Below are positions 13,461 through 25,362 of a stretch of 64,000 bases of DNA, in pieces; position 1 is the stretch's first letter; each line of letters begins with the position of its first letter. This DNA comes from Atrina japonica. Taxonomy: Eukaryota > Mollusca > Bivalvia > Pterioida > Pinnidae. Under the pieces are notes generated by a model. It worked only from the letters and a program-made list of their open reading frames with translations, searched no databases and was not told the DNA's origin. The stretch is taken from contig BROG01001210.1 in NCBI GenBank assembly GCA_030159075.1, forward strand, positions 1-64,000, in the 5' to 3' direction. A program made the position numbers and the translations under genes.

Positions 13461-13583
13461 ATAAACATGTGACAGTGTTGTGTAGAAGATGGTTGATGTC
13501 TAGGCACTGCAAAACCTGTTTTTAATTGAATAGCTTGGATGCGATGCTAGGTGTATAGCTATATGAAATGCAAGGCGTGGTAT

Positions 13584-14600
13584 TCAGTTTAAAATATGGT
13601 GGAATACAGGACTGAATTTTTTTGTATTGCCAATGTTTAAAGCGTCTATGCCTTTATTTGTAAATTTAAGTTTAAGGAAAAGACGTTTCTGTTCAGAACA
13701 GTCATAGTTTCTAACACGTGCAGGCTTAAACAGTCTGTGATAAGCTATGTCCATTATAATGGAGTTCAGTATGTATTCTGGGGTTGAAGAATCCGTGTAG
13801 GGGTTCATTCTTGCTTCTTCAAAAAGTTTATTGAGATTAGTAAAAGGAGCAGAATAAAGTTTGCTGCGAATGTGATGAAGACCCAATTTTTTGTTAACGT
13901 AAGGTAAAAGAGATGAAAAAGTGACATCATGTATGTAGGGTCGGTTGTAAGAACGATGTCCGTGACTTCGTTTACGTCTTACGTTAGAATTAAAAAGTTC
14001 CATCACATTAACACCATTACACAGTGGGCTTGATAGATTGCCTACACTTTGGATGTTATCGTTGCTTCCATAGAGATATGCAGTGCCAAGCTGTTTAATC
14101 CAAAAAATTTCGCGTTGTCTACGGAAGGGGGTACTCAAGGTGGGATTGTTGGTCCAGTGGTATATTTTTTCAATTATACGCACTCTCGTATACAAGATGG
14201 AATGGTCAGGAGAGTTGAAATGTCGATAGAGTATTTGGTTACCCCCATTATTAATCTCGAATCGATGACCAGATACTCTTTTATTTAAGGGCCCCTTAGT
14301 TTCGCCAACATAAATCAAACCACACAAGGTACACTCAATTCCATAAACAACGTTAGATGATTTGCAGTCTAGATGATCCCAGCTTCTGGTGTTGTAATGC
14401 TTATTTGTCAGATTGCTGGTGAACACTTTATCGGTTATTAATATATGACATGTTTTACAATTTTTGACAGAACATTTAGAAATTGTTGGTATATTATTTG
14501 AAAATGAACTATCAAAAATGTCGTCAAGTGGAATCTGACAATTTTTTATGGGAACATAAGAATTATTATGTTTATACCATAACTGGTCATCATTGGGATG
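13584..14600 (-). pseudogene. PLE copy A GIY-YIG endonuclease part
   Basis: Single-strand cleavage domain thought to nick the target for reverse transcription. Visible on the minus strand are a Cys cluster (KCSVKNCKTCH), the GIY-YIG core (VVYGIECTLCGLIYVGET) with CxxC between the two halves, downstream Arg (LNKRVSGHR), an RHFNSPDH His pair, and the catalytic-type Glu in RQREIFWIKQLGT. Only a GTG near 14426 begins the usual open stretch, but the frame stays open to the element's truncated 5' edge. The frame ends at 13584 because about 10 bp present in copy C (near 52245) is missing here, which separates it from the RT. Confidence 0.75.
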
Positions 14601-15261
14601 TAGTACATTCGGTAACGAAGCTTGAATAGGTAAAAAAAAATGTAGAAATAAAACATTCCCAAGAAATTAGCTGAAGCGTTAGAGACTTGAAATTAAATAT
14701 ATTACAATTACAGCAATGTTGTATTAGAATTTAGCTGTGTTAATATCTTATTGTCAGAAATAATCTGTACACGAAATTATTACGTAATACAATATATGCA
14801 CGCACTCTGTTAAATTCAGTAAAAGATTACCCGGAACAAAGTAGAGACCAGGACTGCCAGTGCATTTATTTGTATAGAAACTTTAAATAAATAATGAACT
14901 TGCACGGTGGTGTTCCAAATATAGAAAGTAGGTAGCTTAATAACATATGATAGTAGGAGGAAACTTAAACATATTTGTTTAACATTGAAATAGACACTGT
15001 CATCTAGCTGATTATATTCCAGTGGAAAATACATAAACTCTCAATGTATTTTCAGTATGGTATATAGAATTGTAATGTCTTCATTTCTTTAGTGATACCG
15101 AGGTAGATAACGACTTTTATAAGTATTTATAGAATCTATAATAAACGAGAGGTCTGTGTTTGTCCAATGTTCATCAGTATTACTCTCGTTTGATCATCTC
15201 AGAACCGATAACATAAGAAAGTTTTCGTTTTAAGGCACATTACTATATTTTTTTATTAGAA

Positions 15262-15780
15262 AAACTACGGTTTAATACGAATTCTGGTAATTCGACACAC
15301 ACACGCAGCCAACATTCAAAGGATGAGATCCTTCAGAACCACGCTCCTTTGATGTACCTAAACCGATAGTAATTTTGAGCAACTATATTTATATTGGATA
15401 CTTTAATTTCGCAAAATGCCATATAAGCAGAGGCACATAGCATGATCCAGCAGATGTCTCTCGTTGGCCCTGATGTTGGCTTACGGGGGACTTTGCTGTG
15501 GGAGGAAAGCGGAGTAGCTGGAGAAAACCCACGTGTCCGAATTATCCTGTTCGATAGCGGTTGTTGAGACGTTTGTACCTTTTGCGTCGAGGATTTGTCT
15601 TGTTACTAACGATGGGTGTGACCGGTAAACAAGGAATGTTTACTCCTCCATGACACCTGATCCCACATCTTGATTTCAAGAGGCCCGTGTTTGTCAATTT
15701 CTTACTACATTATTTAAATATATCTGGGACATACTGATGATTGATACTTTGGTATCTGAGATTTTTATATATTTGTATGT
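15262..15780 (+). mobile_element. PLE copy F, mosaic plus-strand fragment
   Basis: 15262-15430 matches the RT N-terminal region in plus orientation (tttaatacgaattctggtaa, then a block ending ccatataagc). 15545-15780 matches the tail (ggtgtgaccggtaaacaagg to ggtatctgagatttttatata). Everything between in the element is missing. About 115 bp of unrelated sequence (gtgggaggaaagcggagtagc, gagaaaacccacg) lies at the junction, a motif I recall from other dispersed animal repeats. Confidence 0.6.
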
Positions 15781-15944
15781 GAAGTATCTGTTATGTCTGA
15801 AGTAGCTGTTCCAACAACTCTTTTGAATTATTCAGGATTCACAGGATCTGAGCGACTTTTTGTACTTTTTATCTAACTGACCGACATATTATGTATGCAC
15901 AAATCTTAAATCTTAAAAAAAATGCATGGGGCATCAACATGCTC

Positions 15945-18905
15945 TGTTAAACATTTATAATAAAGTAGCTACCTTGAACAAACTAGTACTGAAATTAACA
16001 TTTCAGTCATAAAGACCTTTAAATAAATAATGAAAATTCGCACATGGGATTCGCCCAGAAATCTAGTTGTAGAACTAAAAAGTTATGTAACACCCGCTAA
16101 ATACGGATACCTCATAGCAACTGGACACTAGAGCATAGACATTTAATAGAAATTTGTCCACCAAAATGCATCATTTTAAGTAAGGTTGTAATATCCTTTA
16201 TTCTTATAACGCAACGCTTAAGGTAGACAGATACCTGTATACGTTTTTATTATCAACACTAAACAAAATGAATGTGATAGATCTGTATAAGGCGGTAGAT
16301 CTGTATAAGGCGGTAGATCTATATAAGGCGGTAGATCTGTATAAGGCGGTAGATCTATATAGGGCGGTAGATCTGTATAAGGCGGTAGATCTATATAAGG
16401 TGGTAGATCTATATAAGGTGGTAGATCTGTATAAGGCGGTAGATCTGTATAAGGTGGTAGATCTGTATAAGGTGGTAGATCTATATAAGGTGGTAGATCT
16501 GTATAAGGTGGTAGATCTGTATAAGGCGGTAGATCTGTATAAGGTGGTAGATCTATATAAGGCGGTAGATCTGTATAAGGCGGTAGATCTATATAAGGCG
16601 GTAGATCTATATAAGGCGGTAGATCTGTATAAGGCGGTAGATCTATATAAGGCGGTAGATCTATATATAAGGCGGTAGATCTGTATTAAGCGGTAGATCT
16701 ATATAAGGCGGTAGATCTATATAAGGCGGTAGATCTATATAAGGCGGTAGATCTGTATAAGGCGATAGATCTGTATAAGGCGGTAGATCTATATAAGGCG
16801 GTAGATCTGTATAAGGCGGTAGATCTGTATAAGGCGGTAGATCTATATAAGGCGGTAGATCTATATAAGGTGGTAGATCTATATAAGGCGGTAGATCTGT
16901 ATAAGGCGGTAGATCTGTATAAGGCGGTAGATCTATATAAGGCGGTAGATCTATATAAGGCGGTAGATCTATATAAGGCGGTAGATCTATATAAGGCGGT
17001 AGATCTGTATAAGGCGGTAGATCTGTATCAGGTGGTAGATCTATATAAGGCGGTAGATCTATATAAGGCGGTAGATCTGTATAAGGCGGTAGATCTATAT
17101 AAGGCGGTAGATCTGTATTAAGCGGTAGATCTATATAAGGCGGTAGATCTATATAAGGCGGTAGATCTGTATTAAGCGGTAGATCTATATAAGGCGGTAG
17201 ATCTATATAAGGCGGTAGATCTATATAAGGCGGTAGATCTATATAAGGCGGTAGATCTATATAAGGCGGTAGATCTCTATAAGGCGGTAGATCTCTATAA
17301 GGCGGTAGATCTATATAAGGCGGTAGATCTATATAAGGCGGTAGATCTGTATAAGGCGGTAGATCTATATAAGGCGGTAGATCTGTATTAAGCGGTAGAT
17401 CTATATAAGGCGGTAGATCTATATAAGGCGGTAGATCTATATAAGGCGGTAGATCTGTATAAGGCGGTAGATCTGTATAAGGCGGTAGATCTATATAAGG
17501 CGGTAGATCTGTATAAGGCGGTAGATCTATATCAGGCGGTAGATCTGTATCAGGCGGTAGATCTGTATAAGGCGGTAGATCTGTATCAGGCGGTAGATCT
17601 GTATAAGGCGGTAGATCTATATAAGGCGGTAGATCTGTATAAGGCGGTAGATCTGTATAAGGCGGTAGATCTGTATAAGGCGGTAGATCTATATAAGGCG
17701 GTAGATCTGTATAAAGCGGTAGATCTATATAAGGCGGTAGATCTGTATTAAGCGGTAGATCTATATAAGGCGGTAGATCTATATAAGGCGGTAGATCTAT
17801 ATAAGGCGGTAGATCTGTATAAAGCGGTAGATCTATATAAGGCGGTAGATCTGTATAAGGCGGTAGATCTGTATAAGGCGGTAGATCTGTATAAGGCGGT
17901 AGATCTATATAAGGCGGTAGATCTGTATAAGGCGGTAGATCTATATAAGGCGGTAGATCTGTATAAGGCGGTAGATCTGTATAAGGCGGTAGATCTATAT
18001 AAGGCGGTAGATCTGTATAAGGCGGTAGATCTGTATAAAGCGGTAGATCTATATAAGGCGGTAGATCTGTATTAAGCGGTAGATCTATATAAGGCGGTAG
18101 ATCTGTATTAAGCGGTAGATCTATATAAGGCGGTAGATCTGTATTAAGCGGTAGATCTATATAAGGCGGTAGATCTGTATTAAGCGGTAGATCTATATAA
18201 GGCGGTAGATCTGTATTAAGCGGTAGATCTATATAAGGCGGTAGATCTATATAAGGCGGTAGATCTGTATTAAGCGGTAGATCTATATAAGGCGGTAGAT
18301 CTGTATAAGGCGGTAGATCTGTATAAGGCGGTAGATCTGTATAAGGCGGTAGATCTATATAAGGCGGTAGATCTATATAAGGCGGTAGATCTATATAAGG
18401 CGGTAGATCTATATAAGGCGGTAGATCTATATAAGGCGGTAGATCTGTATAAGGTGGTAGCTCTGCATAAGGCGGTAGGTCTGTATAAGGCGGAATATCT
18501 GTATAAGGCGGTATCAAATAATCTGATTCTTAAGATTGTGATATTCAATTCATTACTGTTGAGGGTGATATTAATCAAACTGAAATTACGTATCTGCCGT
18601 TACTGTATTTAGCCCTAAATGAATTATCTTATTTTGATGTTAATATTTTCAAATAGCACACGTGCTTTATTTTGATTTCTGTGAGTAACCGAGCCTAATT
18701 TTGATAATCGTCTGTTCTATCGGAATGTTCGTTCCACAAAAGTTTCTGCCTTGAGCAAACACTGGTCGTGAAGATGAATTTTAAACTGAGTTCAATAAAA
18801 CTCGGAAACATCCTTTAATACAAACTTCAGGAGAAATAGGTTTTGCTTCCATGATAAGAGTGAAAATTATTTCGCAAAATTTGACTTATTAATAGTATAT
18901 ACATC
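15945..18905. repeat. Duplicated block SD-D, copy 1 (expanded minisatellite)
   Basis: Flanks of the minisatellite match 23243-24625: aataaagtagctaccttgaa and tatcaacac before it, aatctgattcttaagattgt and cgtatctgccgtt after, then the gtaaccgagcctaattttg section. Confidence 0.7.
16274..18513. repeat. 18-bp minisatellite, about 124 units
   Basis: Unit ggtagatctatataaggc, repeated without interruption for 2.24 kb apart from a 2-bp insertion near 16664. Variants are a/g at the atat/gtat site, ggcgg/ggtgg, and attaagcgg. In 18060-18290 the attaag variant alternates with the standard unit, making a 36-bp higher-order repeat. Edge units (18460-18500) are degenerate, as expected if homogenisation acts mainly inside the array. 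Because 18 is a multiple of 3, long frames appear on both strands (DLYKAV repeats, PPYIDL repeats); I read these as by-products. The paralogous site near 23487-23508 has a single unit. Confidence 0.95.
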
Positions 18906-19089
18906 TACTATTTTGCTTTGACAGTGTGTATGCTATATGTGTATTTTCGGAAGCCTACTCGATGTTCGTTCACTGTGACGTCCATCGTGTACATTATCAA
19001 TTTGTATTGTAATTTCGGTAACTGAATTGCTTACCTATGAGATTTCAGGCCTATGTTCAGAAACCAAGCTATATTACCTACCTACCCCA

Positions 19090-19425
19090 TGGCGGTGTCC
19101 TTTTTTCTATAAATCGGCTTAGTCCGTAAAACTAAAGCTATATAGTAACCTACCCCAAGGTGGTGTCCTTTTTCTATACGTCGGCTAAGTCTACTGAGCT
19201 ATAAACTGACTTACACAAGGGTGGTCTCCCTTATTTACCTCAAGTCAACTCAGAGCGCAAACATTAAACTATATAGTGACCTAAACCAGGACAGTGCCGT
19301 TTTCTATAAATTGGTCAGAGCTAAATATGTTATACAATGGCTTACCGCAATAGTGTCTTTTTTCTGTAAATCGGCCTAACCCCGGGGTGGTATTTTTTTA
19401 AGTCATCTCAGAATGTAATAATTGA
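19090..19425. repeat. Diverged tandem repeat, ~65-70-bp units (SD-B copy 2)
   Basis: Same unit and similar number of units as 5187-5515. Confidence 0.6.
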
Positions 19426-19824
19426 TCTATTAAGAGATCTTTTTTCTACATCTACATAGTCTACAGAATTGGTCAAAATATGTGGCACTTCTGGTGACAT
19501 CTCCACATTGAAACATGAAAAAAAAATATTTGAAGAAATTTGCAATAATAAGAACATTTCTGGCAAGAGTTAGTTATTCATTAGTTATATATACATATAT
19601 TAATTTTCATTGTATTTTTTTTTTCTGTCATTGATTTTGTTACGATCACATTAATAATTGTACTGACATAAAATAGATTAAGTTTTCAAAAATCAAGATC
19701 AATAAAACATGTTTTAATATTATTGTTTTATCGGTTATTTAAATCACCCACCCGGATTGTATCTTCTAACCCTAACCTTGCAAATGGCGAATGAACCTGA
19801 ACCGAGGAATGCGTGGACATGGTA

Positions 19825-20070
19825 GTAATGATATCGTAATATATATCGTAATATAGTGGTGTCGTAATATCGTGACACCGTAATATAGTAATGTCGTTAT
19901 ATCGTATCATTATATCGTATCGTTCTATCGTATCGTATATCGATTGGTAATATCCCATCGTAATACCGTATTGTAATATCGTACCCTAATATCGTGATCT
20001 CGTATCGTTGCATCGTGGTGTTGTTGCGTAGTGCCATAGTATCGTATAGCAATATCGTTACATCGCGTGT
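19825..20070. repeat. Degenerate TATCGT/TATCGTAA simple repeat (copy 2)
   Basis: Same composition as 6130-6405. The three overlapping minus-strand ORFs here follow from the repeat. Confidence 0.65.
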
Positions 20071-20255
20071 GATTAATCGAAGCGATATCACGATGTCCCG
20101 AATAAGCCACCATAGTAAGTCAATATGTAAAGTTATGTTAGGTTCAAAAGGTAAAAAGTATGAACTGGAAAACACGATTATTACAATATTTCCCAGATAC
20201 GATGAATGTATGAGAATTTACCTATAGAACAAAACAAGAGACAAAACAGATAGTC

Positions 20256-20505
20256 AAGGCGAACGTTTCTGTCAATTAGACTCCATCAGTTGAACTCTAA
20301 TTTAAGATAGATGTAGAGTTCTGAAACAAGCCGTGGTATAATACGAGGCTAAAATAGCCTAAATGTATTGACGATTTCGTCTAAGAGTAACCACTGTAAA
20401 TATATGACTATCTTAGGTTTTCATGAGTTTAGAATCCAAACGTCGCTATCCGCAGAAAATAGTACCGTAGTATGAACAAATCAGCTGGTATCGGAATACC
20501 AGATC
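20256..20505 (+). repeat. Dispersed repeat R1
   Basis: Copy within SD-B copy 2, same order of landmarks as 6575-6830. Confidence 0.6.
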
Positions 20506-20974
20506 GGCAGCAATGACAACAACCCAGAGGTTATCACAATTGTAACACAATAAAAAGCTATTTTTTTAGAAATGAAACTACTGTTCATTTTTTTTTATAT
20601 GAGACCGTATACCAATAAATTGATATTATTTGAACTCATCAAACAAACGAACTATAATGATTCGATATTTAATCAAATAATTATCATTTCGCGTATCTGT
20701 AATTGATATTGCGGGATTGTATATGTTTCTTCAAACTTGCCTCTTTATTTGATTATTTTCTGAATAAAGTGCAAAAAGACCGCAAGATTCAATCCACACT
20801 TCATTAGCACTCATCCACCCGTCTAATACGTCGGCATTTTACTTAGAAAAGTATTTTAAAAGACAACAGATAGGCCTATATACACTGGTCAGGTGGTATC
20901 TAATGTATCCAATACACCCATGATAAGTAAATAAAACGTCACGAACTATTATATTATATTATACTGTATCAGTT

Positions 20975-21092
20975 TCCAGAGACCCGTGTTTGTCCAATGG
21001 TCATCAGATTTGCTTATATATACTGGTCACCCTGTATATTTATACTTTATGGGTTCAGTAGGATTTGTTTATATCCTGGACACCCTGCATAT
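20975..21092 (+). repeat. PLE 3'-terminal tandem units, about 1.5 units
   Basis: Paralogous to the 7305-7556 array within SD-B, but with one full unit and one internally deleted unit (ttcagtaggatttgtttata, tcctggacaccctgcatatg). Confidence 0.55.
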
Positions 21093-21721
21093 GTAAAATT
21101 GTATCATATTTATCATTGATTTTTTTTCTGAAAAAATGGGTATATAATTATATTCCTTACATTGAAGTATTGTAAGTTAATTAGTCTAGTCAATTATGTA
21201 AAGGCCAGAGACGATTAAGTTTCATAATACATATATTAGGTGATGTTGCTTCTTAATTCGGATAATACATTTCTACCAGATTGATACTGCTCAGAGCGAA
21301 TATTAGGTTTTTAATACATGTCCTTATTTTATTACAAATATTTAAAAGAAAGAATAACAATGTATATCTAAAAACAAAAAGAAAGATCAATGCACGCCAG
21401 GCACTGTTGAACATTGGTAATAAAGTACATGGAGCAGAATAAAATTGAAATATACGAGGAGCTAATTCAATAAATTGAATTGGTAAGAACTGCATATGCA
21501 CAAACATAATGTCGTGGTAAACTTTAAAGTCATCAAATCACATTCTTTGTTGTTGATAACAGCAATAATATTCCAGAGACAGAGAATGTTGGATAAATAT
21601 ATTGTTTGCACTCCTGTCAATGTCTATTTGACAGTTAATGTTACGGTTTATCAAAAATTCTAATTCCGTAGAAAACACCATGGTTTCCGAGTACGGCAGG
21701 GTAAATGGAGAATAATGGTGT

Positions 21722-21843
21722 ACAGGCTTTTTCTTCTTTTGATTCAGCAGTTTCTGAATGAAGTCTGCTTCGTATGAATAATGGAACAGGTCAGCCAATA
21801 AAGGGGCGCAATTGGTTCCCATAGGAATGTCAACAGTTTGTTG
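21722..21843 (-). mobile_element. PLE copy G, short RT motif B fragment
   Basis: Minus strand reads PMGTNCAPLLADLF and YSYEADFIQKLLNQKKKK, as in the other copies. Similarity stops on both sides. It abuts the end of SD-B copy 2. Confidence 0.65.
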
Positions 21844-22356
21844 AAATCGATCATATTAAATTGTGAAAGTGATTAATATTACATTTGTATTATTAACTTC
21901 AGATTTGGAAATCGAAACTGTTGTGCTTTAAATTGTATTATGCTAGTAGACTTCGAGTTTTGAATATCTATTGATATTTTTTCATTATATTTTAATTTAT
22001 TATTTGACATTTCTGACTGTATATCAGTTTGTTAAATGTTCCAAGACAGTATATGGAAATTGTTGATATCAGTTTATATTTTCGCCATACAGTTGAGTTT
22101 TCATTAAACTTCATTACTTCACGCGCTTCTCTATGCGACTGTTCTTAGACAATGGCGACTGATGTGAGCTTGTTTCCATTCAAGAAACAGAACAAAACGT
22201 TTACTACCGGAAGTAACAAACGCTGGGACGGTTCAAAATATTTTTCATGTTCATTTTTCAAATTTAAAGATAGTGTAAAGATGGCAAATAACATTTCTTT
22301 CCGATAATATATATTTAAATTTGGCAACCTACAGCGCATGCTATCCTTCTTGCAGA

Positions 22357-22357
<1 letters not shown>

Positions 22358-22428
<71 letters not shown>

Positions 22429-22446
22429 ACACATACACACACACAC
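22358..22446. repeat. (CA)n microsatellite
   Basis: CA repeat with a few acat interruptions at the right end. Confidence 0.95.
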
Positions 22447-22639
22447 TTATATAACATTCAAGTTGTAAAATGAAAACGCCGTAGTCTTGGGAAGTCGGGA
22501 TACTATTACTTAGGAACGGGAAGTTCGTGATATGGAAATCGAAATTGTCCTCAAGTAAAACTTAAACCATTTGCCATTTTGTTCTTCTAGAGAGCAGCGA
22601 CTGTATAAAGTGTGAATACAATTGTCGCCCAGGACCAAC

Positions 22640-22960
22640 CATCTACTATAAAGCCAAGAATATGTTGTTCACTAGAAACTCCATCACTGCAATGATATCG
22701 TCTTCAGTGTACTAGTTAGTTGGAATTAGGGCGATCCTTTACAAAAAAAGGTCCTTGATGACCCGACAATGAATATATATTTCCTGATATTCTTATTATA
22801 TACAATTGAGTTTTGTATAATAGAAGTAAGTCTGTTTGGAAGTTTCTAGTGAGGAATTGTTTTGTAAATGGTAGAAAAATCATAATATTGATGCTTGTGA
22901 AGTGTTCCCTAACCCTTTTGAATTCATCAGGATCTAATTGACTCCATTTCATGGTTAGGC
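22640..22960 (-). mobile_element. Diverged PLE RT fragment H
   Basis: Minus-strand pieces resemble PLE RT of another lineage: FKRVREHFTSIN before motif A, a ruined motif A, then YTEDDIIAVMEFLVNNIF, equivalent to YTEVDIKNMLEFLMDNIF in copy B. Stops and shifts throughout. Clearly older than copies A-D. Confidence 0.5.
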
Positions 22961-23242
22961 TATTTAAGTATTAATAGGTAATTAGTAAATGCTTTGAAGG
23001 TCAGAAACGGATACATATAAAAATAGATGATGTTGCTTCTAAATTCTGATAATGCATTTCTACAGTATTGATACTGCCGAGGGTAAGTATTAGGTTTTTA
23101 GTACGTTTCCCTTTCCTTTTGTTAGATTTTTTTTAAAAATTGCAGAAAGTATAAGTGTAGGCAAATAATAGAAATCAATAGGATTATTTGTAATATAGCT
23201 GGGAAGTTAGAAATTTATAATATTGAAAGAAATTCCATGGTC

Positions 23243-24625
23243 TGTTAAACGGTTATAATAAAGTAGCTTACCTTGAACAAACTAGTATTGAAATCAGTGT
23301 CAAAATAACACATAATTGTTGGAATGCATATTATCAAGTCGATCATAATTAAACGTCAACTGATATACAGCATAGGGAGTTAAACATTAATGCCTTTAGT
23401 CTTATAACGCACCTGTGTTGACAAAGCTTAGGGTAGACAGCTACCTGCATACGTTTTTATTATCAAAAATAAGCAAAGTGAATGTGGTAGATCTGTATAA
23501 GGAGGTATCATATAATCTGATTCTTAAGATTGTGATCTGCAATTTATTACTATTGAGGGAGATATTAGTCAAACGTAAATATACGTATCTGCCGTTAACA
23601 TATGAAGCCCTAAATGACTTATTTTATTTTGATTTTAATACTTTCAAATAGTACACGTGCTTTACTTTAAGTCGGTGAATTCACGAAGAGAATTCATCGA
23701 TTGTAGCTACCACCAAAATAGTATGGGACATTGTTCGGTTCCACCGTCCCACTATTATCTTAATTCTCGTTTTCTGTAAATTTGATCTCATAGATGAGAA
23801 CATATCAGAATATGTTTTATTATTAAAAAATGATTCCCATTTTCGGAATATATGAAAGGTTAATTGTTCACTGAAAATATACATTTCTATGTTAAATTAT
23901 TTGTACAGAGACTTATCTAACATTCGTAATTTAAACTAACGCTCCCTTTTGATACGTCCCCTGCAAACGTCGACATGTGGGCATGGAAATAAGTAAACGA
24001 GTGTATCTTTGTCTCAGTCTCGCCGTTTTATTATCCGAGTGATAGTATTGTAATATAGTTCAATGCAATTGATCTGTTAATAATCCATAAAGTATAGCTT
24101 ATAGGGCAGCATCTACCAATTGGAGTTATGCTATACATCATTTGGAATGGGTACATAGCTTACACTCTATCTTACCGGCCTGCACAGTTTTTATATATAT
24201 TCGACACAACCCCTAATACTATATACTATACAATTTATGCACCTGTGCACCCGTTGGACACCACTGATAGAAGAAAACTTCAAAAACCAAATGAACATAG
24301 CAACACATGTCGCTACCGCATAAATGAAGAGAAATTATTGTATACCTTTCCAATTACTGAAAATTCGCCGACTAGCAGGACTTTCAGTCCTTTGATTATT
24401 TCTGCGAGTAACCGAGTCTACTTTTGGTATTCGATAATCGTCTCTTCCAATGTTCATTCCAAGAAAGTCTCTGCCTTTAACAAACAATGTTCGGAAAGAT
24501 GAATTTCAAATTGGGTTCACTAAAACTCGGAAATATCCTTGAAGACAAACTTCAGCAGAAATAAGTTTTGCTTCCACGATAAAAGTGAACATTATTTCGG
24601 AAAATCTGACTTATTAATAGTATAT
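23243..24625. repeat. Duplicated block SD-D, copy 2 (single minisatellite unit)
   Basis: Contains one gtggtagatctgtataagga unit at about 23487-23508 between flanks shared with 15945-18905. About 700 bp at 23660-24390 has no counterpart in copy 1 and holds no recognised gene. Confidence 0.7.
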
Positions 24626-24639
24626 AATTTCTTAACATT

Positions 24640-25070
24640 GGATTGTATACATCGAAGCGATATTACGATGTCCCGAATCAGGCACCAAAGCAAATCAATA
24701 TGTAAAGTTAATTCAGGTCAAAATGTAAAAAAAAATATACGACGTGGAAAACACGATTATTTCAGTATTGCCCAGATACCATGAATGTATGTGAATTTAC
24801 CTATCTAGCAAAACAAGAGCCAAAAACAGATAGTCAAATGTTTCTGTCAATCAGACTCCATCAGTTGAGCTCTAATTTAAAATAGATGCATAGTTCTAAA
24901 ACCAAACGTGGTATCATACAAGGCTAAACTAGCTTAAATGTATTCATGATTTCGATTAAGAATAATCCCGGTAACCATATGACTGTATAAAGTCAGTCCA
25001 CCAGCAATGCCAATGACCCATTGGTTATAACAATTGTAAACACAATACAAGGCTATAGTTTTAGAATATC
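24640..25070. repeat. Duplicated block SD-B, partial copy 3
   Basis: Contains catcgaagcgatattacgat, then a truncated R1, then ccaccagcaatgccaatgac followed by the gttataacaattgtaaacac motif also found at 6870. Similarity to ~6900-7020 resumes at about 25365-25490 after the PLE tail. Confidence 0.55.
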
Positions 25071-25074
25071 AAAC

Positions 25075-25362
25075 ATCTCAGATATTGTCAGAGACCAAAG
25101 TATAAATATTTAGGATGCCGAGGACAGAGATACAAATCTGGCAAAAATGGACAAACACAGACTTCTGGAAACCAAGAGGTGGGATCGGGTGCCATAGAGG
25201 AGTAAGCATCCCCTGTAGACCGGTCACACCCAAATGAAATGAGTGAGGAACGAATCCTCGTCACAATTGGTACAGACGTCTCAACCGCCAACGAAATGGC
25301 CACTCAACATTTCACCTAGTAAAACGGATTAATCGCAAACAAGACTAATATACCGACCGTAA
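25075..25362 (-). mobile_element. PLE tail-only fragment
   Basis: Matches the whole non-coding tail (aaacatctcagatattg to ataccgaccgtaaa) with small gaps; the terminal ~10 bp is diverged. No RT attached. Confidence 0.65.

Larger units (their letters stand above)
11531..14600 (-). mobile_element. Penelope-like retroelement copy A (Naiad-type, EN before RT), 5'-truncated
   Basis: Boundaries come from the empty paralogous site at 4293-4307: left flank tgctaaga and right flank tagtacattcggta are shared, and 3070 bp lies between them here. On the minus strand the order is a Cys-rich motif (KCSVKNCKTC), GIY-YIG endonuclease, linker, reverse transcriptase, then a conserved tail ending ...TTTGGTATCTGAGG TTTTTATA. 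The coding frame is already open at the first base, so the 5' end is missing, as expected for truncated target-primed insertion. It is disabled by an internal deletion and stops. The EN-first order matches the permuted Naiad/Chlamys PLE group rather than canonical Penelope. Confidence 0.85.
10330..15145. repeat. Duplicated block SD-A, copy 2 (filled PLE site)
   Basis: 10330-11530 and 14601-15145 correspond to 3000-4292 and 4308-5180. PLE copy A lies between. Apart from that element no gene is seen. Confidence 0.75.
19080..21730. repeat. Duplicated block SD-B, copy 2
   Basis: Same order of parts as 5185-7990. It lacks the long (TA)n of copy 1, and its PLE-tail array is shorter. No gene seen. 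Confidence 0.75.

Noticed and set aside
14049..14288. 79-codon plus ORF
   Set aside because: Antisense shadow of the PLE endonuclease.
16274..18513. CRISPR array
   Set aside because: Contiguous 18-bp units with no spacers, in eukaryotic DNA.
16661..18517. 618-codon minus-strand ORF of PPYIDL hexapeptides, and DLYKAV frames on plus
   Set aside because: Follows from an 18-bp repeat (multiple of three). Unit variants include TAA stops in the plus frame, and the commonest variant changes amino acids (I/T) in the minus frame. No start context, signal or flanking exon was seen.
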